Source: Desulfopila aestuarii DSM 18488 (GTDB lineage: Bacteria > Desulfobacterota > Desulfobulbia > Desulfobulbales > Desulfocapsaceae). Taken from it: a stretch of 64,000 nucleotides of DNA. Of this stretch, positions 36,975-46,486 are shown piece after piece. The notes beneath the pieces were generated by a model. The model was not told the DNA's origin. It did not search any database and was given only the letters and a program-made list of their open reading frames with translations. How positions within the stretch are numbered: position 1 is the stretch's first letter; every line of letters starts with the position of its first letter. Where the stretch lies: assembly GCF_900143695.1 (NCBI RefSeq), contig NZ_FRFE01000011.1:1-64000 (forward strand), written 5' to 3'. Made by a program: the position numbers and the translations under genes.

Positions 36975-39608
36975 ATGAAAAAACAGCAAATCGCCGAGCA
37001 TCTTCGCTATTCCATCCTTTTTTCTGATATCAGTCTGACTGATCTCGAAAAATTTGCCGACTCCTGCAGGGTCAAAATTGTGGAGGAGGGCGACTACATT
37101 TACCACCAGGGTGAAGCCAGCGATCTTTTTTATATTGTCGCACACGGTGAGGCTGAACTTGTTGTCGAACGTGAAGATGGCGTCTCGATGGTCGTTGGGC
37201 GGATCGGTCAGGGCGGTCATTTCGGTGAGGCCGGAATTCTTACCGGTAAGCCGCGTTCTGTCAGTACCCGTGCACTTTTCGATATGGTGCTGATCTGTTT
37301 TGAGCCTCGCATTTTCCGTTCCGTCCTGCTCGCCAACCATCTCATCCAGAAAAAATTCGATGCAGTCCTGGCCGAAAGGTTACGGGTTGCCTATCTCGAC
37401 CAGGCCAATACCGCCAGAGGCAGCGATCTGAGTGATAGATCGAGTGCCGACGATGTTATTCTATTTCGCCAGCGCAATCTCTCCCAGATCCAGTTGCGGC
37501 GCTTGGAAAAACGCAACAGCGGCACAGTGCATGAATCGAAAACCGCTCGGCAGGCTCAGGCGGTGATCAATAGCTTTTCCGCCAGCAATGATCCCTATCT
37601 GCTCACCGGCGAACCGGGAACCGGCAAAAAAATCATGGCCCGCCAGATCCACCTGGAGAGCAGACGGGCCCAGGGGCCATATGTCGAGTTCGACTTCCGT
37701 GAGCACGACGCTATGCTGCTGGAGAAGAAGCTGTTTGGTTCCAAGCATTCGACCTCGCCTTTTTGTCAGGCACACCAGGCTTCGGTGTTTGAGGAGGGAT
37801 ATGGCGGTACTATCGTACTTAATCATATTCGTTTGATGCCACCGGCAATCCAGCGAAAGGTGGTACGGGCTATCGAGAGCAGCACATTCAGCCATGTGGA
37901 CAGCGATACTCCCATCGCCATGCAGTCGAGAGTTGTTTTTATCTCGATTTACGATATTGAAAGTTTGGAGAGCTCGGGAAAGATTATTCCGGAACTGCTG
38001 GAGATATTTAAAAGGCAGAAGTACCATGTGCCGCCGTTAAGAGAGCACAAACGAGATCTGCCTCGGTTGATCGAGCATTATCTGGCGCGATTCAGTCGGG
38101 AGTATGGTCGCAGCATCCTCAAGGTTTCACCGCAGACGCTCGGAAATCTCATGAATTATGACTGGCCCGGCAACCTGACCGAGCTTTCCAGCGTGATTCG
38201 GCGAGCGGTGATGCTGGCGAAGAAAGATGAGATTATCTCCGATCATATCCTGCTTGGTTTGCCCAAAACTGAAGGAAAGTGGGAATTCAATATTTTGCGC
38301 ATTCCGTTTTTTAAACGTTTTCTTAACTCGAACAAATTTCCCACTGTGCCCCAGTATTTTGTGGGGTTTGTCATTGCCGTTACCGTGCTTGCGCTTTTTA
38401 TCGGGCCCCATGAGCCGGAAAAAAATATCGGTCTCATAATGAGCTGGTCCATCGGCTGGCCACTTTTATTTTTCTCTTTCTTCTTCTTTGCGCGGACCTG
38501 GTGCAGTGTCTGTACTCTGGCCATGCCCGGCAAGCATCTGCAGAATCTATTCAAACCCCAGCGGTCTACTCCCCAGTTCATTAAAGACTATTCCGGCTGG
38601 ATCATGGCGGTGCTCTGTATTGGTGTGCTCTGGGTGGAGATTGTCTGGAACGCCTACAGTGATCCGCTCCTCACAGGGTGGATCATTCTGGCGGTGACCA
38701 TCGGTTCGAGTATCAGTAGCGTTTTTTATTCACGGAGGATGTGGTGCCGCTATCTGTGCCCGCTGGGAGCGATCAACGCCATTTTTGCCATGCCGGCGAT
38801 TATCGAATTGCGATCCAACCGTCATGTCTGTTTGAATCGCTGTACCGAGCATAACTGTTTTGGAGGTGGTGAGGTAAAGGGGGGATGCCCGATGTTTCGC
38901 CATCCGTATCTGGTTGACAATAACCGGGATTGCATCATCTGCGGCGACTGTATCAAAAACTGCAACAACAGCTCAGTCCACCTCAATTTGCGCTTGGCCC
39001 CTCAGGAACTCTGGTCGCTGGAGACCCCTCGAAAAGCTGATTCGTTCCTGATCGTTGCCCTGGGGGCCATCTTCTTTCCTTTTGCCCTGCATGGTGAGTT
39101 TTCCTGGCTGGTGGAGTGGATTACCAACCAGGTTGCGGCTATCGGCATTACCCTGCCGGAAGCTCTGGCCCGATCAATTTTCTTTTTCATGTTAATTCTT
39201 GTTTTTCAGCTTGGCTATTACCTGATGGTGCAGGTGCAATCCTGGTATGCTGCCATGGACAGAACCTTCCTGCTGCCGATGCTCGGCTACGGTTTTATTC
39301 CGCTCATTCTTGGTGGCTATATGGCGGTCTATTTCGAATATTTTGTGCGGGAGGCGGCACGTATCGTTCCGGCGGTACAGGAGATGCTTGGCTGGCCGGT
39401 GACAGCTGAAGCTGGTCGACTACTCAGTCCGGACAGTACCTATGTGCTGCAGCTCTTTACCATCATCGGCGGTCTTTTCGCCGCCATGTATGCCACCTAT
39501 AGAATTATCGATCGGGTGTTGGTTGGTGAAGAGGTGCGGCCACGCTCGCTGATGATTCCTTTTAGTTTTCTTATCGCCATGGCCGGCTTGTTTATGTTTA
39601 TGGTCTAA
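36975..39608 (+). CDS. Fusion of cyclic-nucleotide-binding domain, degenerate NtrC-type AAA module and membrane polyferredoxin
   Basis: An 877-residue protein with three parts. Residues about 10-130 form a Crp-like cNMP domain (GDYIYHQGEASDLFYIVAHG; GQGGHFGEAGILTGKPRSVS). About 185-440 resemble the sigma-54 activator AAA core: Walker A GEPGTGKK (212-219) is intact, but Walker B reads TIVLNHI (about 278-284) instead of LFLDE, and the GAFTGA loop is absent. The lid motif YDWPGNLTELSSVIRRAV is kept. There is no HTH. From about 460 a membrane part resembles NapH/NosR/YccM: TWCSVCTLAMPGKHL, MWCRYLCPLGA, then Cys clusters CLNRCTEHNCFGGG and CIICGDCIKNC (about 653-663), then further helices to the end. 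Function is unknown; redox or electron transfer controlled by a bound ligand is a guess. Confidence 0.8.
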   Translation: MKKQQIAEHLRYSILFSDISLTDLEKFADSCRVKIVEEGDYIYHQGEASDLFYIVAHGEAELVVEREDGVSMVVGRIGQGGHFGEAGILTGKPRSVSTRALFDMVLICFEPRIFRSVLLANHLIQKKFDAVLAERLRVAYLDQANTARGSDLSDRSSADDVILFRQRNLSQIQLRRLEKRNSGTVHESKTARQAQAVINSFSASNDPYLLTGEPGTGKKIMARQIHLESRRAQGPYVEFDFREHDAMLLEKKLFGSKHSTSPFCQAHQASVFEEGYGGTIVLNHIRLMPPAIQRKVVRAIESSTFSHVDSDTPIAMQSRVVFISIYDIESLESSGKIIPELLEIFKRQKYHVPPLREHKRDLPRLIEHYLARFSREYGRSILKVSPQTLGNLMNYDWPGNLTELSSVIRRAVMLAKKDEIISDHILLGLPKTEGKWEFNILRIPFFKRFLNSNKFPTVPQYFVGFVIAVTVLALFIGPHEPEKNIGLIMSWSIGWPLLFFSFFFFARTWCSVCTLAMPGKHLQNLFKPQRSTPQFIKDYSGWIMAVLCIGVLWVEIVWNAYSDPLLTGWIILAVTIGSSISSVFYSRRMWCRYLCPLGAINAIFAMPAIIELRSNRHVCLNRCTEHNCFGGGEVKGGCPMFRHPYLVDNNRDCIICGDCIKNCNNSSVHLNLRLAPQELWSLETPRKADSFLIVALGAIFFPFALHGEFSWLVEWITNQVAAIGITLPEALARSIFFFMLILVFQLGYYLMVQVQSWYAAMDRTFLLPMLGYGFIPLILGGYMAVYFEYFVREAARIVPAVQEMLGWPVTAEAGRLLSPDSTYVLQLFTIIGGLFAAMYATYRIIDRVLVGEEVRPRSLMIPFSFLIAMAGLFMFMV

Positions 39609-39638
39609 TGTGCTGCCGCCCACTCGGCAGGCAGCACA
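39609..39638 (+). terminator. Hairpin after the fusion gene
   Basis: TGTGCTGCC and GGCAGCACA pair around a 12-base partly paired loop directly after the TAA at 39606-39608. It lacks a T-run, so termination is plausible but not certain. Confidence 0.5.
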
Positions 39639-39700
39639 GTATAATGAGAGTTAGAATGCAGCCCTGTTCTAAAACTCCTTAGGTGACCTGTATCGCATTA

Positions 39701-40606
39701 TTACGGGGCCATGGCCAGATATTCTTTGATCTCTGCAGTTGCCCGCATCTGAGCCAACCAGTCATGTTCAATGTCTTCAACACCTTGGTACGCACCAAGG
39801 ATCATGCCGACGGCCAGACCTCTTGCGGCGGAGTCTCCTCCTGCCATGACATTGGCGATTAGTGCTTCGCGCAGGTTGTCCTGATGGGCAAGAACCAGGT
39901 GGACTGCTCCCGGCAGGGCTGCAGCAATACTGCACATCTGGCCGAATTCATCAATAACTTTACGGCTGTCTTCATCGGCCGTGTCGAGGCTGCGGCGGAG
40001 TCGCAAATCGAGATCGAGATCCTCTACACCGCGATCGATCGCGTCTTCGATGGCCTCCCGCGGCGTTGCGCCGTCTAACACGTTCAGGGTCGTGTGGACC
40101 AGAAATTCTGTTCCGGCGTCAACGCCGGAACCAGTGTGCGTCAGACGAGTCTGTTCATGGGCTGTCTCCATGAGACGCTCCGGGTCGTTATGGTACCAGT
40201 AGACCAGCGGCGCTATCCTGGCTGGTCCCCCAAGGTCGGAAGAACCAGACCCGCATGCGGAAGGGGATTTACCTTCTTTCATTGCTGAAAGGGTTTTCTG
40301 GGTAGCCTTATCGACATACCCATCATAGCTGGCGGCAAACTCGCGCCATTCATCGGCAAAGTGTTGAAGGCTAAAATGTTTGTTGCGAGCGAGGTGTTTC
40401 AGTAAGAGCAGGGTTTGATCACCATAATGGGTAAAGTCGCCTTTATGCCTGTTGCCATGATATGCGTCAATGGCCGGAGGGAGGAGTTGGTCGATTAGAC
40501 CAAATTCATGATCAATCTTTTCGGTGTCATATATCCAATGTGCTGCCAGGGCAAGTGAATCGGCAGCAAATGAGGCCAGAACCATTGCACAAGCTTTTGT
40601 CGTCAT
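39701..40606 (-). CDS. ADP-ribosylglycohydrolase-fold protein with altered metal site
   Basis: The ATG at 40606 has GGAG seven bases before it. The 301 residues resemble the DraG/ARH family: ACAMVLASFAADSLALAAHW at the start, GDFTHYGDQTLLLLKHLARN, DLGGPARIAPLVYWY, and ALIANVMAGGDSAARGLAVG then MILGAYQGVEDI. Active members use (T/G)DDT and GGDTDT Asp residues to bind two Mg ions. Here the first reads GDQT and the last GGDSAA, so half of the usual ligands are changed, as in the J1-crystallin-like branch. Hydrolysis of ADP-ribose linkages is therefore doubtful. It stands alone, converging on the fusion gene. Confidence 0.75.
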   Translation of the reverse strand: MTTKACAMVLASFAADSLALAAHWIYDTEKIDHEFGLIDQLLPPAIDAYHGNRHKGDFTHYGDQTLLLLKHLARNKHFSLQHFADEWREFAASYDGYVDKATQKTLSAMKEGKSPSACGSGSSDLGGPARIAPLVYWYHNDPERLMETAHEQTRLTHTGSGVDAGTEFLVHTTLNVLDGATPREAIEDAIDRGVEDLDLDLRLRRSLDTADEDSRKVIDEFGQMCSIAAALPGAVHLVLAHQDNLREALIANVMAGGDSAARGLAVGMILGAYQGVEDIEHDWLAQMRATAEIKEYLAMAP

Positions 40607-40941
40607 AGATTGTCTCCAGAGAATTAGGACCACGTTTAAACAACTAACTTCAAAAGAGTTCTAGTAGAAAGAATAGGATGAGATGGCGGTGCTGTCAAAA
40701 AAAGATGACGAAGATTGAAAAAGTCTTGTTTATGCACGCTCGCTTAAAATAACGATACGAGAATCATCTGGGATGTTATTGATAGTTCTTTGGGCTGTTT
40801 TGATTTGCCATTTAGAGAAGTTACACTTATATCTTTAACCATGTGATGAGGATGTAGACGGATGTGGAAGAGTATGCAGGCGATGGGGCAGCATAGCGTA
40901 GCGTCCATGATCGCAGCTAAATTGCAATGTGGAGTGCAATA
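40607..40941. other. Intergenic region between divergent DraG-like and AsmA genes
   Basis: About 335 AT-rich bases. No coding sequence, repeat or convincing promoter pair was found, though promoters for both genes must lie here. Confidence 0.4.
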
Positions 40942-42954
40942 ATGGGTAAACTCATAAAATTCTTTTTTGTTACGATTGGTGGATTGGCGATCATTGTGCT
41001 GGCGGCGGTGCTGGTTGTCCCAAAAATAGTTGATGTTCAGAAATACAAACCGCTGCTTATGGAGAAAGTCTCCGAAGCTACCGGCAGGAAGGTGTCGCTT
41101 GATGGTGATCTCAACCTGTCAATTTTTCCCTGGGTGGGGGTGTCTTTTTCCGATTTCCGACTCGGTAATCCTGAAGGGTATGGTGAAAAGGATTTGGTGA
41201 TAGTCAAATCTTTTGAGGCCCATGTGAAACTGATGCCGCTGCTTTCTCGAGAGGTGCAGGTGGACAGTTTTATTCTGGACGGTCCAGAAATTTATCTGGA
41301 AAAGAGAAAGGATGGCCGGACTAACTGGGATAACCTTGGAAGCTCTTCAGCACCGAAGGAAAACAATACGGATCAAACTACCAAAGCCGAACCGGCTGGA
41401 CTGGGGTTGAAATCGATCGAAGTAGCTAACTTCACCATTCGTGATGCCCGTTTGAAATATGTTGATCAACAACAGGGGGTAACCAAAGAGGTAACCGGGC
41501 TCACTCTCCAGCTAACCGACGTGAATTTGGAACGACCCATTTCTCTTATTTTCAACGCTGTTGTTGATGGTAAGGCGGTTGGATTGAAAGGTTCCATTGG
41601 GCCGCTAGGCCCTAAACCGGGTGAAGGGTCGTTACCCCTTGACCTGACAATCTCTGCCCTCGATCAGCTCAATGCCAAGGTGAAAGGTCAGCTTGAAAAT
41701 CCCACTGGAAATCTCGCTTACAAGCTGGCTATTGATGTGGCCAACTTCTCTCCGAGAAAATTATTGTCTGCCTTACAAATGGAATTTCCTGTTGTTACCA
41801 GTGATCCAGCGGCCCTTGATGCGCTGGCCATCTCCATGAACATGGCTGGAACCGCAAAAAATGTGGCGATCAGCGATGGAAAAATGAGCCTTGATGGCTC
41901 AACGCTCGACTTTACAACCAATATCAAAAATATTTCTCCGCTCAATCTGTTTTTTGACGGTAAGCTGAACACCATTGATCTCGATCGCTATCTGCCACCG
42001 AAAGCTGCGTCACAAGCTGGGCAGGGTGCAGCAGCCGGTTCTTCTGGCTCTGGAAAAACGGCAAAAACAGATTATGAACCGCTGAGAAAAATCACACTTG
42101 ATACCAAGATGAGTATCGGTGAGATAAAGGTGCAGGGCGGTAAATTACAGAATATTCAGATACATCTGGTGGCAAATAAAGGGGTATTGAAGTTTAACCC
42201 GGTTGCCATGGAACTGTATGGCGGCAACGTCGCTTCCACTGCCACAGTGAATGTACAGGGCAAGAGTCCTTCAACCTCGCTTGAAGCCCGAACCACCAAT
42301 GTTCAGGTGGGGCCGCTGCTGAAAGACTTTGCCAAAAAGGATGTCCTTGAAGGGACCCTGGTTTCAAATCTGGCACTTTCCATGGTTGGTGATAGTCCCG
42401 AGGCGATCAAGAAAAGTCTTAACGGCAAAGGTGAACTGCTCTTTACCGATGGAGCTATTGTCGGGATTGATCTTGCCGGAATGGTGCGAAATGTCCAGGC
42501 GAGTTTTGGTCTGGCGGAAAAACCGACCGAAAAACCGCGAACTGATTTTGCGGAACTCCGGGCGCCGTTCACTGTAAAGAATGGTCTGGTCAACACCCCT
42601 GAAACTGCCCTGCAGTCGCCGCTGATGCGGATTACCGTTAAGGGTGATGCCAATCTCGTCACCGAAGCACTTGATATGAGAGTGGAGCCGAAGTTTGTGG
42701 CAACACTGAAAGGCCAGGGGGACACCACTGAGAGAAAAGGACTGATGGTGCCGGTACTGGTTCGAGGTACCTTTTCCAAGCCGCAATTCAGTCCGGACCT
42801 GACCGCAATTCTGCAGGGGCAGCTGCCCGATGCCGAATCGGTGAAGAAGACGCTGGAAGAAGGGCTGTCTCCAGATAAAGTGTTGCCGAAAGACCAGGGT
42901 AAAACTCTTGAGCAGGGGATCAAAGGGTTGATTCCCCAATTGAAGATAAAGTAA
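40942..42954 (+). CDS. AsmA family protein
   Basis: The ATG at 40942 is preceded by GGAG at seven bases; an in-frame ATG 15 bases earlier has no site. The 670 residues start with a single membrane helix (FFFVTIGGLAIIVLAAVLVV), then the AsmA N-terminal domain KPLLMEKVSEATGRKVSLDG and DLNLSIFPWVGVSFSDFRLG. A Ser/Gly/Ala-rich linker is near residue 360. The C-terminal AsmA_2 region follows with LNGKGELLFTDGAIVGIDLA and a closing VPVLVRGTFSKPQFSPDLTA. AsmA-like proteins are periplasmic beta-groove proteins anchored in the inner membrane, related to TamB and implicated in lipid traffic to the outer membrane. It is followed by a strong terminator. Confidence 0.88.
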   Translation: MGKLIKFFFVTIGGLAIIVLAAVLVVPKIVDVQKYKPLLMEKVSEATGRKVSLDGDLNLSIFPWVGVSFSDFRLGNPEGYGEKDLVIVKSFEAHVKLMPLLSREVQVDSFILDGPEIYLEKRKDGRTNWDNLGSSSAPKENNTDQTTKAEPAGLGLKSIEVANFTIRDARLKYVDQQQGVTKEVTGLTLQLTDVNLERPISLIFNAVVDGKAVGLKGSIGPLGPKPGEGSLPLDLTISALDQLNAKVKGQLENPTGNLAYKLAIDVANFSPRKLLSALQMEFPVVTSDPAALDALAISMNMAGTAKNVAISDGKMSLDGSTLDFTTNIKNISPLNLFFDGKLNTIDLDRYLPPKAASQAGQGAAAGSSGSGKTAKTDYEPLRKITLDTKMSIGEIKVQGGKLQNIQIHLVANKGVLKFNPVAMELYGGNVASTATVNVQGKSPSTSLEARTTNVQVGPLLKDFAKKDVLEGTLVSNLALSMVGDSPEAIKKSLNGKGELLFTDGAIVGIDLAGMVRNVQASFGLAEKPTEKPRTDFAELRAPFTVKNGLVNTPETALQSPLMRITVKGDANLVTEALDMRVEPKFVATLKGQGDTTERKGLMVPVLVRGTFSKPQFSPDLTAILQGQLPDAESVKKTLEEGLSPDKVLPKDQGKTLEQGIKGLIPQLKIK

Positions 42955-42981
42955 AGAATCGGGACTGAGACAAGGTCTCAA

Positions 42982-43027
42982 TAAAAATGGCGGCATCCGG
43001 TGTTGAACCGGTGCCGCCATTTTTGTT
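42982..43027. terminator. Bidirectional intrinsic terminator
   Basis: AAAATGGCGGCA pairs with TGCCGCCATTTT, with an inner CCGG/CCGG stem, and T-rich tails on both strands. It ends the asmA-like gene (plus) and lolD (minus). Confidence 0.9.
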
Positions 43028-43051
43028 TAAAGTCACTTTGAAAAAATCAGT

Positions 43052-43726
43052 TTATGAGAAAAGCCTGCCGTCTTTTAAGGTGTATGTAGCGTCCATTCGT
43101 CCGGCGAGGGCCATGTTGTGGGTTACCATGATCACTGCGAGGGAACGATCCCGGCAGAGCTGCTCGAGCAGGTCGAAGACGAGATCACCGGCTCGGCTGT
43201 CGAGGTTGCCTGTAGGCTCATCGGCCAGTAGCAGGGCCGGTTCCATAATAAGCGCACGGGCAAGGGCCGTTCGCTGCTGTTCGCCGCCGGAGAGTTCACC
43301 CACCCGATGGTCGAGGCGATGATTGAGTTCCACCTTGGCAAGCAGGTCACGGGCCGGTTTAACCACTTCTGATTTCCTCTTGCCGGCAATGAGTGCGGGC
43401 ATCATCACATTTTCCAGCGCGCTGAATTCGGGTAAAAGATGGTGGAACTGGAAGATAAATCCAAGAGAATGGTTGCGAAATTCAGCCATTGCCCGGTCGT
43501 TTTTACCAAGCAGCGGTTTACCCTGAAAAAACAATTCACCCGCCGAAGGGGCTGCCAGGGTGCCGAGAATCTGCAGCAGGGTTGTTTTACCTGAGCCCGA
43601 TGCTCCAACAATAGCCGCCATTTCACCAGGCTGCATACTGATGTTGACGTTATCCAAAACCGTGAGTTTATCCAGGCCGGAGAGATAGCTTTTGCTGATC
43701 CCACGGGCCTCAAACAGCGTGCTCAT
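43052..43726 (-). CDS. lolD: Lipoprotein-releasing ABC transporter ATP-binding protein LolD
   Basis: ATPase of the LolCDE complex, which extracts outer-membrane lipoproteins from the inner membrane. The 224 residues show Walker A IVGASGSGKTTLLQILGTL, Q-loop IFQFHHLLPEFSALENVMMP, the signature VGELSGGEQQRTALARALIM and Walker B LLLADEPTGNLDSR, with the H-loop VTHNMALAGRMD. The sequence matches the MacB/LolD group. Its start overlaps the lolC stop by four bases, so the two are translated together. Only one permease gene is present here. Confidence 0.93.
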   Translation of the reverse strand: MSTLFEARGISKSYLSGLDKLTVLDNVNISMQPGEMAAIVGASGSGKTTLLQILGTLAAPSAGELFFQGKPLLGKNDRAMAEFRNHSLGFIFQFHHLLPEFSALENVMMPALIAGKRKSEVVKPARDLLAKVELNHRLDHRVGELSGGEQQRTALARALIMEPALLLADEPTGNLDSRAGDLVFDLLEQLCRDRSLAVIMVTHNMALAGRMDATYTLKDGRLFS

Positions 43727-44949
43727 GATAACACCTCTGCTGGCTGGACTTGTGAAGCCTTCCAGGAAGGGTAGAGCGTTGCCAGTAAGGTGATAACAAT
43801 TGAGGCGACGGCGATGATTGTTACGTCCATCGGCAATACCTTGATGGGCAGGGTTGTCATGGGATAGACATTAGAGGGCAATTCAATGAATTTGTAACGG
43901 GAGAGCAGCTCGCAGAGTCCGAGTCCCCCCAATACACCAAGGGTTGTGCCAGTGCCCGCAATTACCGCACCCTGCAGGAAGAAGATACGCATGATAGAAG
44001 CAGAGGTGGCGCCCATCGATTTCAAAATTGCGATATCCCGTGATTTTTCCATGACCACCATGATAAGGGCACTGATGATATTGAGTGCAGCCACCAATAT
44101 GATGAGAGTCAGGCAGATGAACATGCCGATCTTCTCAAGTTTGAAGGCGGCAAAGAGATTACGGTTCATCGACATCCAGTCCTTGGCGAGATAGTTGGCG
44201 CCCAATCTCTTGATGACATCGGCGCCAACTTTGTCAGCGTTGTCAAGGGCACTTTCCTTTACTGTGACTTCAATGCCGTGGGCGATATCTCCTTCACCCA
44301 GGAAATTCTGGACATTTACAAGCGACATATAGGCAAGGGTGGCGTCATATTCGTACATGCCGGTTTCAAACAGACCGCTGATAAGGCAGGTCTTGATTTT
44401 GGGAATCACCCCCATGGGTGTGAGCGGCCCTGAAGGCGAGATAAGGCGTACCTTGTCCCCCACTCCAACCCGCAGATCGGAGGCGAGTACCTTGCCGAGG
44501 ATGATGGTTGGAATCCTCGCATCACTCTCCTGGTCTAGCTGGTTGATGGTGCCGGAGATCATCTGGCGGGAGAGACCGACGACATTTTCGGCAGTCATCG
44601 GGTCGATGCCGCGCAGCACCACGCCATTGCCGCCGTGGGCACTGCTGACCAGGGTCTGTGCGTAAAGATAGGGGGTGGCGCCGGTAACATCCTTGACTGT
44701 CAGGATTTGCTCACGAACATTATTGTATTCCGGGATCGAGCCACCGAAACGCTGGATAATGAGATGGGAGTTGACCCCAAGAATCTGGTCTCTCAGACCG
44801 TCGGTGAAGCCTGAATAAACAGCCAGCACCACGATAAGGGCGATGACACCCACGGTGATGCCGGCGACGGAAATGAGCGAGATAAGTGAGATAAAGCCGT
44901 GCTTATGTTTAGCCCGTAAATATCTCAGGCTGATAAACCATTCATACAT
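43723..44949 (-). CDS. lolC: Lipoprotein-releasing permease LolC/LolE
   Basis: Membrane subunit of the Lol release system. Of the 408 residues, the first helix is ISLISLISVAGITVGVIALI, following FISLRYLRAKHKHGF, which is the standard family start. A large periplasmic domain spans about 50-260. Three more helices (about 265-405) end with LLATLYPSWKASQVQPAEVL, the typical MacB/FtsX-like closing motif. The gene starts one base after the lysS stop. As the neighbourhood has a single permease gene, the complex is probably a homodimer of this subunit (LolF-like) with LolD. Confidence 0.92.
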   Translation of the reverse strand: MYEWFISLRYLRAKHKHGFISLISLISVAGITVGVIALIVVLAVYSGFTDGLRDQILGVNSHLIIQRFGGSIPEYNNVREQILTVKDVTGATPYLYAQTLVSSAHGGNGVVLRGIDPMTAENVVGLSRQMISGTINQLDQESDARIPTIILGKVLASDLRVGVGDKVRLISPSGPLTPMGVIPKIKTCLISGLFETGMYEYDATLAYMSLVNVQNFLGEGDIAHGIEVTVKESALDNADKVGADVIKRLGANYLAKDWMSMNRNLFAAFKLEKIGMFICLTLIILVAALNIISALIMVVMEKSRDIAILKSMGATSASIMRIFFLQGAVIAGTGTTLGVLGGLGLCELLSRYKFIELPSNVYPMTTLPIKVLPMDVTIIAVASIVITLLATLYPSWKASQVQPAEVLS

Positions 44950-44950
44950 A

Positions 44951-46486
44951 TCAGTTGTTGGACTCTTCTGCGTTGTCGTTTTTTTCCATTCTCCCCTGGT
45001 CCGGAGTGGTCTCAGGTTTCAAGTGTGGGAAGAGAATGACGTCGCGGATGGATGGGGCATCAGCAAGCAGCATGACCAGGCGATCGATGCCGATACCCTC
45101 GCCGGCGGCAGAAGGCATACCGTATTCAAGGGCGCGGATGTAGTCATAGTCGACTTCCGGATGAATTTCTTCATCGTTGCCGCGATCAGCGACCTGTTTT
45201 TCAAAGCGTTCTTTCTGGTCGACCGGATCGTTCAATTCGCTGAAACCGTTGGCGAGTTCGCGACCGGTGATGAACAACTCAAAACGATCGGTCACTGTCG
45301 GGTCGTCTTCATTTCTCCGGGCCAGCGGTGAGACCTCGGTGGGGTAGGAGGTGATGAACGTTGGATCGATCAATTTCTCTTCAACCAACAGCTCAAAAAG
45401 CTCTGTTTTAGCCTTGCCAGGGCCGGACTGGGGCTCGAGCTTGATCCCTTTTTCTTTGGCCAGGGCTAATACCGCCTGGTCATCTTTCAACAACTCTGGG
45501 TCGATACCAGCAATCTCCACCAAAGACTCATCCATGGTCAGTCGTTTCCAGGGCGGTGCCAGGTTAACGTTTGTACCCTGATACTGAATCTCCATGGAGC
45601 CGTTCACCGCCTGGCAGATGGAGGAAACCATATCTTCGGTGAGATCCATCAACTCCTCATAGGTCGCATAGGCTTGGTAGAACTCCAACATGGTGAATTC
45701 AGGATTATGCCGGGTAGAGAGCCCTTCATTTCTGAAATTCCGGTTGATTTCGAATACCCTCTCAAAGCCACCGACAAGCAACCGTTTCAGATAGAGTTCA
45801 GGGGCGATGCGCAGGAATAGGTCCATGCTCAGTGCATTGTGGTGGGTTTTGAAAGGCTTGGCTGTGGCACCACCGGGTACTGCCTGCATCATTGGGGTTT
45901 CGACTTCCATAAACCCGAGATTGTTGAGGTACTCGCGGACCAACCGGATGATCTCGACGCGCTTGCGAAATGTCGCCCGTGATTCAGGGGTGACGATCAG
46001 GTCAACATAACGCTGGCGGTACCTGGTCTCCACGTCGGTTAAACCGTGCCATTTTTCTGGTAAAGGTCGCATCGATTTAGAGATCATGGTCATGGCTTTG
46101 GCCTGCACCGATAGCTCACCAACCTTGGTCTTGAAGATTGTGCCCTCTATACCGACGATGTCGCCGATATCCCATTTCTTGAATTTCTCAAATTCCTCAT
46201 CTCCCAGCAGTTCCTTTTTCAGGTAGATCTGGATCTGGCCGCTACGATCGGCAAGGTTGCAGAATGCCGCCTTGCCGAATTTGCGCATGGACATAATGCG
46301 GCCGGCTATGGAGAAACTCTCCGCGCTCTGATCATGTTCTTCTGCCTGGAGATTTTCACCTTTCGGCACTATGTCACGGACGATATTGGCTGGTTTGAAA
46401 CGGTTGGAGTAGAGTTTTACACCGAGCTCTTCGAGCGATTCGGCTTTTTCTCGTCGTTGCTGTAAGGTCTGATTGTCCTGGCTCAT
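44951..46486 (-). CDS. lysS: Lysyl-tRNA synthetase, class II
   Basis: Charges tRNA-Lys. The ATG at 46486 is used; a TTG 12 bases upstream is in frame. The 511 residues have an OB-fold anticodon domain (about 55-165, with IAGRIMSMRKFGKAAFCNLA), then the class II core: motif 1 VREYLNNLGFMEVETPMMQA, motif 2 FEINRNFRNEGLSTRHNPEF and motif 3 GMPSAAGEGIGIDRLVMLLA. It leads the lysS-lolC-lolD operon, a linkage often found in deltaproteobacteria (from memory). Confidence 0.96.
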   Translation of the reverse strand: MSQDNQTLQQRREKAESLEELGVKLYSNRFKPANIVRDIVPKGENLQAEEHDQSAESFSIAGRIMSMRKFGKAAFCNLADRSGQIQIYLKKELLGDEEFEKFKKWDIGDIVGIEGTIFKTKVGELSVQAKAMTMISKSMRPLPEKWHGLTDVETRYRQRYVDLIVTPESRATFRKRVEIIRLVREYLNNLGFMEVETPMMQAVPGGATAKPFKTHHNALSMDLFLRIAPELYLKRLLVGGFERVFEINRNFRNEGLSTRHNPEFTMLEFYQAYATYEELMDLTEDMVSSICQAVNGSMEIQYQGTNVNLAPPWKRLTMDESLVEIAGIDPELLKDDQAVLALAKEKGIKLEPQSGPGKAKTELFELLVEEKLIDPTFITSYPTEVSPLARRNEDDPTVTDRFELFITGRELANGFSELNDPVDQKERFEKQVADRGNDEEIHPEVDYDYIRALEYGMPSAAGEGIGIDRLVMLLADAPSIRDVILFPHLKPETTPDQGRMEKNDNAEESNN

